From: Sphingobium sp. CR2-8 | GTDB lineage: Bacteria; Pseudomonadota; Alphaproteobacteria; Sphingomonadales; Sphingomonadaceae | Length of the DNA stretch: 64,000 bases | Assembly (NCBI RefSeq): GCF_035818615.1 | Contig: NZ_JAYKZY010000002.1 | Location: 2,730,501 to 2,794,500 of the forward strand | Direction of reading: 5' to 3' | Part shown: positions 1-8,479 of the stretch, piece by piece | Position numbering within the stretch: the stretch's first letter is position 1 | How the letters are laid out: each line of letters begins with the position of its first letter | The notes under the pieces: generated by a model | The model's database searches: none | The model's input: the letters and a program-made list of their open reading frames with translations, nothing else | Told to the model about the DNA's origin: nothing | Translations under genes and position numbers: made by a program

Positions 1-1
1 G

Positions 2-604
2 CCCAAGATCGGCACCGGCAGCGGGGAACTGGGCCAGGCCAGCTTCCTGACGCTGCTGACCGCACAGATGCAGTATCAGGACCCGTTCGAGCCAGTCGAC
101 AACGCCCAGATGGTGTCGCAGATGGCGACGATCACCAATTCGTCGGGCATCGCGGAAATGAACCAGACGCTGAAAGGTCTGGCGAAAGAAATGACGGGCA
201 CCCGCCTGGGCGATGCGGCCAGCTGGATCGGCAAATCGATGCTGGTGCAGAGCAATATCGCCGCGCCCGACGCAAGCGGCACCTATGCCGGCCAGATCAC
301 CCTGCCCGCCGCGACCCAGGGCGCGACCATCGACCTGGTCGATGCCAGCGGCAATGTGGTCAAGACCATCGACATGGGATCGCAGCCTGCGGGCGCCGTC
401 ACCTTCTATTGGGATGGCAAGAATGACGCGGGCGACACCGTCGCCACGTCCGCCCTGCAGGTGAAGGTCAATGGCGCAACGCCGACCAAGGTCGCGACCT
501 GGGCCACCATCGCCGCCGTCCAGTCACCCGCTGACGGTTCATCCTCCAAACTCATCACCGCGCTCGGCAGCTACAGCCCGTCCGACGCGATCAGCCTGAT
601 GTAA
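2..604 (+). CDS. flgD: Flagellar hook-capping protein FlgD, 5' end outside window
   Basis: FlgD forms the cap on which hook subunits assemble and is discarded when the hook is complete. The reading frame is open from base 2, and its first visible residues include the conserved LTAQMQYQDP stretch with the following NAQMVSQMA, which is the family's N-terminal signature. The C-terminal part (about residues 70-170 of the visible piece) fits the FlgD Ig-like/tudor region. It ends 48 bases before flgE and belongs to the same rightward flagellar operon. The true start is left of the window. Identity is clear from sequence and position. Confidence 0.93.
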   Translation, partial: PKIGTGSGELGQASFLTLLTAQMQYQDPFEPVDNAQMVSQMATITNSSGIAEMNQTLKGLAKEMTGTRLGDAASWIGKSMLVQSNIAAPDASGTYAGQITLPAATQGATIDLVDASGNVVKTIDMGSQPAGAVTFYWDGKNDAGDTVATSALQVKVNGATPTKVATWATIAAVQSPADGSSSKLITALGSYSPSDAISLM

Positions 605-652
605 TTCCAACCTTTTCTCACCCCAAATCCTTTTCACCCAAGGAGCAACGCC

Positions 653-1495
653 ATGTCCTTCTACATCTCCCTGTCGGGCCTCAAGGCCTCCCAGACCGAC
701 CTGTCGACCATTTCGAACAACGTCGCCAACGTCAGCAGCACCGGCTTCAAAAAGAGCAAGGCGGAATTCGGCGATATCTTTGCCGCCGCGCCGATGCAGA
801 CGACCAACCAGGTCGCTGGCCAGGGCGTGCGCGTGCAGGGCGTGACCCAGCAGTTCACGCAAGGCACACTGGAAAGCACCGCCAAGACGCTGGACCTGGG
901 CATTGCAGGTGAAGGCTATTTCACCGTCAAGGGCGAAGATGGCACGGTCAGCTACACCCGCAACGGCGCCTTTTCCGTTGATCAGGATCGTTTTGCCGTC
1001 GACACGACCGGCGCGAAGATGCAGATTTTCGCCGTCGATCCGGCGACCGGCACCCCCACGACGCCAGCGGCCGGCGCCACCCCGGCCAATCTGGTCGATC
1101 TCCAGATCCCCACCACGCTGAACAACGATCCCGCCGGGGCGCAGCTCAACAGCGTCGCGGTCGGCAAGGACGGTCTGGTTTCTGCCGTCTATGCCGATGG
1201 CAGCACCGTCTATCTGGGCAAGGTCGCCATGGCGTCCTTCAATAGCCAGGAAGGTTTGCGGCAGGAGGGCGACGCCCACTGGACATCAACCGTCGCGAGC
1301 GGTGCGCCGACGCTGGGCACGGCCAATCAGGGCCTGTTCGGTGCGATCAATTCGGGCATGCTGGAACGCTCCAACGTCGACATCACCGACGAACTGGTCG
1401 CGCTGATTGCGGCGCAGCGTAACTTCCAGGCGAACAGCAAGGCGATCGAGGCGGCCAACACGCTGACCACGACCATCGTCAACCTGCGCACCTGA
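653..1495 (+). CDS. flgE: Flagellar hook protein FlgE (short form)
   Basis: Structural subunit of the hook, the universal joint outside the outer membrane. The N-terminus carries the flagellar axial-protein signature (SGLKASQTDL, then ISNNVANVSSTGFKKS) and the C-terminus the matching coiled segment (SNVDITDELVALIAAQRNFQANSKAI). An AAGGAG ribosome site sits upstream of the ATG. At 280 residues it is much shorter than the roughly 400 residues of the enterobacterial hook protein, so the surface domains are reduced. The call rests on its place between flgD and flgF; by sequence alone it could be another FlgE/F/G paralogue. Confidence 0.85.
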   Translation: MSFYISLSGLKASQTDLSTISNNVANVSSTGFKKSKAEFGDIFAAAPMQTTNQVAGQGVRVQGVTQQFTQGTLESTAKTLDLGIAGEGYFTVKGEDGTVSYTRNGAFSVDQDRFAVDTTGAKMQIFAVDPATGTPTTPAAGATPANLVDLQIPTTLNNDPAGAQLNSVAVGKDGLVSAVYADGSTVYLGKVAMASFNSQEGLRQEGDAHWTSTVASGAPTLGTANQGLFGAINSGMLERSNVDITDELVALIAAQRNFQANSKAIEAANTLTTTIVNLRT

Positions 1496-1527
1496 TCGCT
1501 TAAAGCACGGGATAGAAGGTCAAGCCC

Positions 1528-2271
1528 ATGGATCGGCTCGTCAACACGGCTCTTACGGCCATGCGCGGCGCGATGGCACGGCAGGCGGCGGTCGCGAACA
1601 ACCTCGCGAACGTCAACACTGTCGGCTTCCGCGCGGAAATCGCCAATGCCGAGACGCGCTGGATCAAGGGCGACACCTTCGACACCCGCGCGCAGGCTTC
1701 CGAACAGGTGATCGCCGCCGACATGGCGCAAGGCGCGGTCACCGACACCGGCAATCCACTGGACGTGGCCCTGGACGGCGATGCTCTGCTCGCCGTCCAA
1801 GGCGCGGACGGCAGCGAAGCCTATACCCGCCGCGGCGACCTGCGCGTCACCGACAGCGGGCTGCTGACTACCGGCGACGGCCTGGCCGTGCTGGGTGAAG
1901 GCGGGCCGATCGTCCTGCCGCAGATGGACAGCGTGTCGATCGCCAAGGATGGCAGCATCTGGGGCGTGCCGCAGGGCGGCGACCCCGCGAATCCGGCGCA
2001 GGTCGACAAGCTGAAGCTGGTCAACGCGACCGGTTCCAGCATTTCCAAGGGCACGGACGGCCTGTTCCGCGAGGTGAATGGCGGCGCGCTGCCGTCCGAT
2101 CCGATCGCCACGGTCACATCGGGATCGCTGGAGGGATCGAACGTCAATTCGACCCAGGCCCTGATCCAGATGATCGAGGCGAGCCGCGCCTGGGAAACCC
2201 AGGTCAAGATGATCGACACCGCCAAACAGCTGGACGATGGCGGCGCTTCGCTGATGCGCCTCGACGGTTAA
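1528..2271 (+). CDS. flgF: Flagellar basal-body rod protein FlgF
   Basis: Proximal/distal rod component of the flagellar drive shaft. It has 247 residues, normal for FlgF. The start LVNTALTAMRGAMARQAAVA followed by NNLANVNTVGFRAE is the rod-protein N-terminal signature, and the C-terminal segment GSNVNSTQALIQMIEASRAW is the paired coil. It lies 32 bases after flgE and before a separate promoter for flgG. Identity between FlgF and FlgG is set by order and by the more divergent N-terminus expected of FlgF. Confidence 0.9.
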   Translation: MDRLVNTALTAMRGAMARQAAVANNLANVNTVGFRAEIANAETRWIKGDTFDTRAQASEQVIAADMAQGAVTDTGNPLDVALDGDALLAVQGADGSEAYTRRGDLRVTDSGLLTTGDGLAVLGEGGPIVLPQMDSVSIAKDGSIWGVPQGGDPANPAQVDKLKLVNATGSSISKGTDGLFREVNGGALPSDPIATVTSGSLEGSNVNSTQALIQMIEASRAWETQVKMIDTAKQLDDGGASLMRLDG

Positions 2272-2285
2272 GGCAAATAGTTAAT

Positions 2286-2302
2286 TTGGCACGTATCTTG
2301 CT
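2286..2302 (+). promoter_or_regulatory. Sigma-54 (RpoN) promoter of flgG operon
   Basis: The sequence TTGGCACG-TATC-TTGCT matches the -24/-12 consensus TGGCACG-N4-TTGCW at every conserved base, with exactly ten bases between the GG (2288-2289) and GC (2300-2301) doublets. It sits in the 80-base gap between flgF and flgG, about 50 bases before the flgG start. It implies RpoN plus an enhancer-binding activator for distal rod, ring and junction genes. Seen directly; use in vivo is inferred. Confidence 0.88.
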
Positions 2303-2351
2303 GCGATGAGCATATGAGCATCCTTCCGGGATGCGCCACGGAGATTGTACG

Positions 2352-3140
2352 ATGAGCAACGCCGCCCTTCATGTCGCCCGCACCGGCCTCGACGCGCAGA
2401 ACACGAAGATGCGCGTCATCGCGAACAACCTGGCGAACGTCAACACGACCGGTTTCAAGAAGGACCGCGCCGATTTCGAGACGCTGGCCTATCAGCAGAT
2501 CGTGCAGGCCGGCGCAAATTCGGACAGCGAGAACAAGTTCGCCAACGGCCTCAACCTCGGATCGGGCGTCGCGCTCCAGGGCACCAGCAAGATCAACACG
2601 CAAGGTACGCTCAACCAGACCAACAATGTGCTGGACATCGCGATCGAAGGATCGGGCTATTTCCAGGTGCAGCAGCCCGACGGCTCCATCGCCTACACCC
2701 GCGCCGGTAACTTCAGCGTCACCGCCGAAGGCACGGTCGTCACCAGCGACGGCATGCCGCTGATCCCGCAGATCACCGTGCCGCAGGGCGCGACGTCGGT
2801 GTCGATCGGCAATGACGGCACCGTGTCGGCCACCTTGCAGGGCGAAGCGGAACCCAGCCAGCTGGGCCAGATCGAAATCGCCACCTTCATGAACCCGGCG
2901 GGCCTGACGTCCGTCGGCGGCAACCTGCTGACCGAAAGCGCCGCCAGCGGCGTGCCGCAGGTCGGCGTCGCGGGCCTGGAAGGGCGCGGGCTGATGCGGT
3001 CGGGCTATCTGGAAACGTCGAACGTCAACATCGTCGAGGAACTGGTCGACATGATCGAGACCCAGCGCGCCTATGAGGTCAACAGCAAGATGATCAAGGC
3101 GACCGACGAGATGCTCCAGTACGTCAACCAGAATATCTGA
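2352..3140 (+). CDS. flgG: Flagellar distal rod protein FlgG
   Basis: Distal rod subunit spanning the periplasm to the hook. It has 262 residues from the ATG that begins MSNAALHVARTGLDAQNTKM; an upstream in-frame ATG at 2331 gives seven extra residues with no family match, so the internal start is preferred. Signatures are NNLANVNTTGFKKDRADFE near the start and SNVNIVEELVDMIETQRAYE near the end, both diagnostic for FlgG. It is the first gene after the sigma-54 promoter and is followed six bases later by flgH. Confidence 0.96.
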   Translation: MSNAALHVARTGLDAQNTKMRVIANNLANVNTTGFKKDRADFETLAYQQIVQAGANSDSENKFANGLNLGSGVALQGTSKINTQGTLNQTNNVLDIAIEGSGYFQVQQPDGSIAYTRAGNFSVTAEGTVVTSDGMPLIPQITVPQGATSVSIGNDGTVSATLQGEAEPSQLGQIEIATFMNPAGLTSVGGNLLTESAASGVPQVGVAGLEGRGLMRSGYLETSNVNIVEELVDMIETQRAYEVNSKMIKATDEMLQYVNQNI

Positions 3141-3146
3141 GGCCGG

Positions 3147-3827
3147 ATGATGCGCCTCACCTTCGCCACGCTTACTGCGTTTTCGCTCATCGCCCTAGCC
3201 GCGTCGCCGCTCGACGCCAGGCCCAAGAAGCGCGATGTCGAGCGCGACTATTATATGCCCACCATCGCCCAGCCCGTCGCCCCTCCGGCGAACGGGTCGA
3301 TATTCCAGGCGTCGGTCGGCTATACCCCGCTGACCAGCGGCGCACGCGCCACGACCGTGGGCGACATCATCACCATCGTCCTGGTCGAACGGACGCAGGC
3401 CACCAAGAGCACCAGCGCGGACACCGCCCGCAACGGATCGGTCGGCATCACGCCGCCGTCCACCGGCATCCTGTCCAAGCTGTTTTCGCCCAGCGACATC
3501 GCGTCGGGTGGCCAGAACACGTTCACCGGCAAGGGCGGCGCGAGCCAGTCCAACGCGCTGAGCGGCGAAATAACCGTGACGATCGCGGCGGTCTATCCCA
3601 ACGGCACGATGCTGGTGAAGGGTGAAAAGGCGCTGACGCTCAATCGCGGCGACGAGTTCATCCAGATCAGCGGTCTGGTCCGTCAGGCCGACATCGCGCC
3701 CGACAACCGGATCGCATCGACCCGCGTCGCCGACGCCAAGATAATCTACAAGGGCAAGGGCGAGATCGCCAATGCCAGCCGCCAGGGCTGGTTCCAGCGC
3801 TTCTTCTCCGCGATCAGCCCCTTCTGA
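3147..3827 (+). CDS. flgH: Flagellar L-ring protein FlgH without lipobox cysteine
   Basis: FlgH builds the outer-membrane L ring that bushes the rod. The conserved body is present (VGDIITIVLVERTQA, later NGEMLV-like NGTMLVKGEK and RQADIAPDNRIAS, ending in WFQRFF). The N-terminus has a hydrophobic signal segment ending near SPLDA, but the protein contains no cysteine anywhere. The lipobox cysteine that anchors typical FlgH as a lipoprotein is therefore missing and export would be by ordinary signal peptidase. Two adjacent ATGs (3147, 3150) can serve as start. It overlaps flgI by one base. Confidence 0.93.
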   Translation: MMRLTFATLTAFSLIALAASPLDARPKKRDVERDYYMPTIAQPVAPPANGSIFQASVGYTPLTSGARATTVGDIITIVLVERTQATKSTSADTARNGSVGITPPSTGILSKLFSPSDIASGGQNTFTGKGGASQSNALSGEITVTIAAVYPNGTMLVKGEKALTLNRGDEFIQISGLVRQADIAPDNRIASTRVADAKIIYKGKGEIANASRQGWFQRFFSAISPF

Positions 3828-4942
3828 TGGACAGCATGAACATCATGATCCGTTTCCTTCGCCTGGTTGCGGCCTTCCTGGCGCTGATCGCCGTTCCGGC
3901 GCAGGCCGAACGGGTCAAGGATCTGGGCACGTTCCAGGGCGTGCGTCCCAACCAGTTGACCGGCTACGGCATCGTCGTGGGTCTGGCCGGCACCGGCGAC
4001 GACAGCATCCAATATGCGACCGAAGGCATGAAGGGCGTCGTGTCGCGCTTTGGCCTGACCCTGCCGCAGGGCGTCAATCCGGCGCTCAAGAACGCCGCCG
4101 CCGTTCTGGTGACGGCGGACCTGCCCGCCTTCGCCAAGCCCGGCCAGCGCCTGGATGTCACCGTGTCGGCGCTGGGCAAGGCCAAGTCGCTGCGCGGCGG
4201 CACGCTGATCATGACGCCGCTGCGTGGTGCGGATAACGAGATTTACGCCATGTCGCAGGGCAATCTGGCGGTCGGCGGCCTAGGCGTGTCCGGCGCGGAC
4301 GGCAGCCAGGTGTCTGTCAACATCCCGTCGGCCGGGCGCATCCCCGGTGGCGCGACGGTGGAACGCGCGGTCGCGACCGGCTTCGACACGGCGCCCAGCC
4401 TGACCTTCAACCTGGCCGAAGCCGACCTGACCACCGCGCTGCGCGTGGCGGACGGCATCAACCATGCCTTTGGCGATCGCCGCGCCCACGCGACCGACGC
4501 CGTATCGGTCACGATCGACGCAGCGCCCGGCGCGGAAGATCGCATCATGATGATGGGCATGATCGAAAATATCGAGATTTCGCCCGCCGACGCGCCCGCC
4601 AAGGTGATCGTCAACGCCCGCACCGGCACGGTCGTGATCAACGGCGCGGTCAAGATCCATCCGGCCGCCGTGGCGCATGGCAAATTGACCGTCAGCGTCA
4701 ACGAAAGCCCGCGCATTTCCCAGCCCGCACCCTTCAGCCAGGGGCAGACCGCTGTGGAGCAATCGAGCAGCATCAGCATCGACGAACAAAAGAAACCGAT
4801 GATTAATTTTAAAGGTGGGGCGTCGCTGGCCGATATAGTGAAGGCGGTCAATGCAATCGGGGCTTCCCCGGCGGATATGGTCGCGATCCTCGAAGCCTTG
4901 AAACAGGCGGGCGCGATGAAAGCCGAACTGGTGGTGCTGTGA
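3827..4942 (+). CDS. flgI: Flagellar P-ring protein FlgI
   Basis: FlgI forms the P ring around the rod in the peptidoglycan layer. It has 371 residues with a signal peptide (hydrophobic run ending VPAQA) followed by the hallmark ERVKDLGTFQGVRPNQLTGY and GIVVGLAGTGD. The C-terminus ADIVKAVNAIGASPADMVA is also family-typical. The ATG overlaps the flgH stop (ATGA), indicating translational coupling; an in-frame ATG at 3836 is an alternative start. It is a ring partner of FlgH. Confidence 0.97.
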   Translation: MDSMNIMIRFLRLVAAFLALIAVPAQAERVKDLGTFQGVRPNQLTGYGIVVGLAGTGDDSIQYATEGMKGVVSRFGLTLPQGVNPALKNAAAVLVTADLPAFAKPGQRLDVTVSALGKAKSLRGGTLIMTPLRGADNEIYAMSQGNLAVGGLGVSGADGSQVSVNIPSAGRIPGGATVERAVATGFDTAPSLTFNLAEADLTTALRVADGINHAFGDRRAHATDAVSVTIDAAPGAEDRIMMMGMIENIEISPADAPAKVIVNARTGTVVINGAVKIHPAAVAHGKLTVSVNESPRISQPAPFSQGQTAVEQSSSISIDEQKKPMINFKGGASLADIVKAVNAIGASPADMVAILEALKQAGAMKAELVVL

Positions 4943-5265
4943 TGCAGGTAACGACGACACAAAGCGCCGCCACGACCGGCGCCGCCCCCTCGCAAAAGGC
5001 GCAGCTGACGAAAGTCGCGCAGCAGTTCGAGGCGGTGTTCCTGCGCCAGATGATCGGCGCGATGCGCTCCGCCAGTCTGGCCGAGGGCATCGCCGATTCC
5101 GCCGCGACCCAGCAGTTTCGCGACATGGCCGACGCGCGCACCGCCGACGCGATGGCCAGCAAGGGTGCGATGGGCATCGCCGAACTGCTGCTCAAGCAAT
5201 TTGGCGACCGGGTAAGCGACACGCCGTCGACTGCCGACGCCGCCGCCAAGGCGCCGGGTGCATGA
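4942..5265 (+). CDS. flgJ: Rod-binding protein, single-domain FlgJ
   Basis: It matches only the N-terminal rod-capping half of FlgJ: VAQQFEAVFLRQMIGAMR then a DMADAR-AMASKGAMGIAELL-like tail. At 107 residues it lacks the C-terminal muramidase domain of enterobacterial FlgJ, the usual alphaproteobacterial arrangement in which a separate lytic enzyme opens the wall. The ATG at 4942 overlaps the flgI stop (TGATG); an in-frame GTG lies one codon upstream. Its stop overlaps the flgK start (ATGA). It is predicted to be a periplasmic rod scaffold. Confidence 0.88.
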   Translation: MQVTTTQSAATTGAAPSQKAQLTKVAQQFEAVFLRQMIGAMRSASLAEGIADSAATQQFRDMADARTADAMASKGAMGIAELLLKQFGDRVSDTPSTADAAAKAPGA

Positions 5266-6596
5266 GCGACCTCTTCATCATCGGGTCTTCGGGAACCAGG
5301 GCCTATCGATCGGCCATGGCCGCGATCGCCGAAAATATCGCCAATGCCAGCACCGAAGGCTATGCGCGCCGGTCGGTGCGGACGATGGAGTCGGGGTCTT
5401 CGACCGCGACGATGGCGACCTATATTTCGCGCGCCAATTTCGGCGGCACGCAGGTGGCGGGCGTCAACCGCGCATCCGACCCCTATCTCGACGCGTCGGT
5501 CCGCAACACCGGCATGGCGCTGGGCAGCGCGACGGCGCGGCTGCGCTGGCTGAAAGATTCGGAGACCGCGCTCAATGACAGCAGCACCGGCATCGGCCAG
5601 CTGATGACCGGCATTTTCCAGAATATGGAGAAGCTGGCGGCCAGCCCCACCGACACGTCGCTGCGCGTCACCACGCTCGACAGCATCAGCCGGGTCGCGC
5701 AATCCTTCAACCAGACCGCCGCCGACCTGAAAGCCGTGTCGGAAGGCATCGCGACCGAAGGCCAGTCGTCCGTCAGCACGATCAACCGGTCGCTGTCCGC
5801 ACTGGCCGACATCAACAACAGCCTGCTGCGCGCCCAGCCCGATACGTCCGCCTATGCCCAGCTGCTCGACAGCCGCGATTCGGCGTTGCAGGCCTTGTCG
5901 GAAAATCTGAACGTCACCATCAGCTTCGGCGCGCATGACAGCGCGCAGGTCAGCTTCGGCGGCCAGACGCTGGTCAGCGGCGATAGCGCAGCCAGCCTGA
6001 CGATGGCGGCGAACGCCAACGGCACATTGGCGCTCAGCCTGGAAGACGGCACGGCGCTGACCGCACCGGCCAACGGCACGCTGGGCGGTCTGTTTTCCGT
6101 GGCCGACACGGTGTCCGATCGTCGCGCGACGCTCGACACGCTGGCGACGCAGTTCGTCACCAACGTCAATGCCTGGCACGCGCAGGGACGGACCGACGCT
6201 GGCGCGGCGGGGGGAGCATTGCTGTCCGGCACGACGGCGGCGACCATGACGACTTTGATAAGCGATCCGACCCAATTGGCGCTCAAATCCCCCGATGGGA
6301 CGCCCAACGGCAACCTGCTCACCGTCACGTCCGTTTTGCGCGGCAATGGCAGCGTCGAACAGAATTGGACGACGCTGATCGCCAGCCAGGCGACGTTGCT
6401 GGGATCGACCAAGGCGGAATATGACACGGCGAACAGCCGCAACGATCAGTCCGTCGCCGCGCGCGAAGCGGTGAGCGGCGTCGATCTGGATTTGGAAGCC
6501 GCCGACCTGCTGCGCATCCAGCAGGCCTATTCGGCCTCCGCCAAGGTCCTGCAGATCGCCAAAGAGACGATCGATGCCATCATGAACATCATCTGA
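5262..6596 (+). CDS. flgK: Flagellar hook-filament junction protein FlgK
   Basis: First hook-associated protein, joining hook to filament. It has 444 residues. The N-terminus (GSSGTRAYRSAMAAIAENIA, then NASTEGYARRSV) and the C-terminus (VSGVDLDLEAADLLRIQQAY, SASAKVLQIAKETIDAIMNI) are diagnostic. It is translationally coupled to flgJ by a four-base overlap and is 16 bases ahead of flgL. The central variable domain is of moderate size. Confidence 0.94.
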   Translation: MSDLFIIGSSGTRAYRSAMAAIAENIANASTEGYARRSVRTMESGSSTATMATYISRANFGGTQVAGVNRASDPYLDASVRNTGMALGSATARLRWLKDSETALNDSSTGIGQLMTGIFQNMEKLAASPTDTSLRVTTLDSISRVAQSFNQTAADLKAVSEGIATEGQSSVSTINRSLSALADINNSLLRAQPDTSAYAQLLDSRDSALQALSENLNVTISFGAHDSAQVSFGGQTLVSGDSAASLTMAANANGTLALSLEDGTALTAPANGTLGGLFSVADTVSDRRATLDTLATQFVTNVNAWHAQGRTDAGAAGGALLSGTTAATMTTLISDPTQLALKSPDGTPNGNLLTVTSVLRGNGSVEQNWTTLIASQATLLGSTKAEYDTANSRNDQSVAAREAVSGVDLDLEAADLLRIQQAYSASAKVLQIAKETIDAIMNII

Positions 6597-6612
6597 CGGA
6601 AAGGACTGATCC

Positions 6613-7458
6613 ATGGTCGGTATCACCAACAAGATCATGCTCGCCGAAATCCGTCGGCAGCAGAAACTGTCCCAAGATCTGGTCGACGGACAGACTGCGA
6701 TCTCCTCGGGCATCACGCTCACAAAGCCATCCGACAACGCTCTGGCCTGGGTCCAGGTGTCCGACATCGGCCGCGCCCAGGCGCAACAGGCCGCATGGCA
6801 GACCAACATCAGCTATGGCACGACCCGGTCGGGCAATGCCGAAGCCAATCTGTCCGAAATCGACAGCATGCTGACGCGCGCGCAGGAACTGGTGACGTCG
6901 GCCCGCAACGGGTCGCTCAACGCCAACAGCCGCGCCGCCATCATCGAGGAAATGTCGACCATTCGCGCGACCATCGGCGAATTGCTGAACCAGAAGGATT
7001 ATCAGGGCGTGTCCGTCTTCGATGACGGGCAAAGCATCCTGGTCCCGGTCAGCAAGGGGCTGAACCTGGCGGTTGTCGGCACCCGGCAGGAGGTGTCGGA
7101 AGGCATCGACGTCAATGGAACGCCGATGTCGATCGACGCCATATTGGGCCAGAGCATCGCGGCCGTGCAGGCCGGCGACGACGCCGCCATCTCGGCTTCA
7201 CTACAGGGCGTGAAGAACGCCCAGGGGCATATCACGATCGAGCAGGCCAAGCAGGGCGTGCGCAGCGACAGGCTGGAAGTGGTCGGCACGCGGCTGACCG
7301 ACATCGGTCTGGACCTGACTGAACGCCGGTCGGACCTGGAATCGACCGATCTTCAGAAGGTCATCGCCAATGTGAAGGCCGGGTTGCTGCAACTGGATGC
7401 GGCGCAGGCGACCTTCGCCCGGATCAACCAGCAGACGCTGTTCGACCTCATCAAATAA
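6613..7458 (+). CDS. flgL: Flagellar hook-filament junction protein FlgL
   Basis: Second junction protein, sharing the flagellin fold. It has 281 residues and a flagellin-type N-terminal helix (QKLSQDLVDGQTAISSGITL, KPSDNALAW) and C-terminal helix ending in FARINQQTLFDLIK. A GGAAAGGA ribosome site precedes the ATG. The downstream 154-base gap before motA separates the axial genes from the stator pair. Confidence 0.92.
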   Translation: MVGITNKIMLAEIRRQQKLSQDLVDGQTAISSGITLTKPSDNALAWVQVSDIGRAQAQQAAWQTNISYGTTRSGNAEANLSEIDSMLTRAQELVTSARNGSLNANSRAAIIEEMSTIRATIGELLNQKDYQGVSVFDDGQSILVPVSKGLNLAVVGTRQEVSEGIDVNGTPMSIDAILGQSIAAVQAGDDAAISASLQGVKNAQGHITIEQAKQGVRSDRLEVVGTRLTDIGLDLTERRSDLESTDLQKVIANVKAGLLQLDAAQATFARINQQTLFDLIK

Positions 7459-7612
7459 TCCGCCCGAACAGGGGCGAAACCGACGCCGGACGGAAAAAAC
7501 CGGCCTGTCCTAAACCGGACGCTAACCAGTCCGTATTAACCACAAGGACACAGCGTCGCCAATCGACGCCGGGACACTACCGCCTCAAGGGCCGTTTCAA
7601 TCGGGGATTTTC

Positions 7613-8476
7613 ATGTTCGCAGCCATCGGCCTCGTCATTCTGCTCGTCATGGTGTTCGGCGGGTTCGCCTTCACCGGTGGCGACCTTGGCCCGGTGCTCC
7701 ATGCCCTCCCCCATGAAATGCTGATCATCGGCGGCGCGGCCGTTGGCGCGCTCGTCATCGGCAACAGCGGCGCGGATTTGAAGGCGCTGGGCGGCGGCTT
7801 GGGTAAGGTGTTCAAGGGGGCGAAATATAAGAAGCAGGATTTCCTCGACTGCATCTTCCTGGTGAGCAAGCTGATGAAGACGCTGCGCGTCGAAGGCCCG
7901 GTGGCGCTGGAACCCCATATCGAAGATCCGTCCAGCTCCACCATCTTCACCGAATATCCCAAGCTGATGAAGGACAAGGCGCTGGTCCACCTGATCAGCG
8001 ATACGCTGCGTCTGGTCGTCATTTCGTCCGGCACGCTCGATCCGCACGCGGTCGAGGATGTGATGGACAATGCGCTCAAGACGCATCACCATGAAGCGAT
8101 CAAGCCTGCCGACAATCTGCAAGGGCTGGCCGACGCCCTGCCCGCGCTGGGCATCGTCGCGGCAGTGCTGGGCGTGGTGAAGACCATGGGATCGATCGAC
8201 CAGCCGCCCGCCATATTGGGCGCGATGATCGGGTCGGCGCTGGTCGGCACGTTCCTGGGCATTCTGCTCGCCTATGGCATGGTCAATCCCTTCGCCAATC
8301 GATGCCGTAGCGTGATCGAGGCGGATGGGGCCATTTATCATGTCGTCAAGCAGATCATCATCGCCTCGCTCCACGGCCATCCGCAGCCGCTGGTGATCGA
8401 AGCTGCGCGGTCGGGCCTGACCCATGCCAACCAGCCCGGCTTTGCCGAAGTGTTCGACGGCATGCGGGGCAAATAA
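7613..8476 (+). CDS. motA: Flagellar motor stator protein MotA
   Basis: Inner-membrane proton-channel subunit that turns the rotor. It has 287 residues with four predicted membrane segments: two at the N-terminus and two after residue 165, the latter carrying the conserved prolines in ALPALGIVAAVLGVV and MVNPFANRC. The cytoplasmic loop has the charged KTLRVEGP region that contacts FliG. In the gap upstream, TAAA (7511) and CCGTATTA (7531) are weakly like a sigma-28 promoter, but I would not rely on it. Three bases separate it from motB. Confidence 0.95.
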   Translation: MFAAIGLVILLVMVFGGFAFTGGDLGPVLHALPHEMLIIGGAAVGALVIGNSGADLKALGGGLGKVFKGAKYKKQDFLDCIFLVSKLMKTLRVEGPVALEPHIEDPSSSTIFTEYPKLMKDKALVHLISDTLRLVVISSGTLDPHAVEDVMDNALKTHHHEAIKPADNLQGLADALPALGIVAAVLGVVKTMGSIDQPPAILGAMIGSALVGTFLGILLAYGMVNPFANRCRSVIEADGAIYHVVKQIIIASLHGHPQPLVIEAARSGLTHANQPGFAEVFDGMRGK

Positions 8477-8479
8477 GCC

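Noticed and set aside
4848..6809. 653-codon open frame on the minus strand
   Set aside because: Antisense to flgJ, flgK and flgL. Arg/Gly/Ala-rich with no domain; such frames are common opposite GC-rich genes.
7505..7545. Sigma-28 promoter before motA
   Set aside because: TAAA and CCGTATTA are spaced about right but match the consensus poorly, so it is not listed as a feature.
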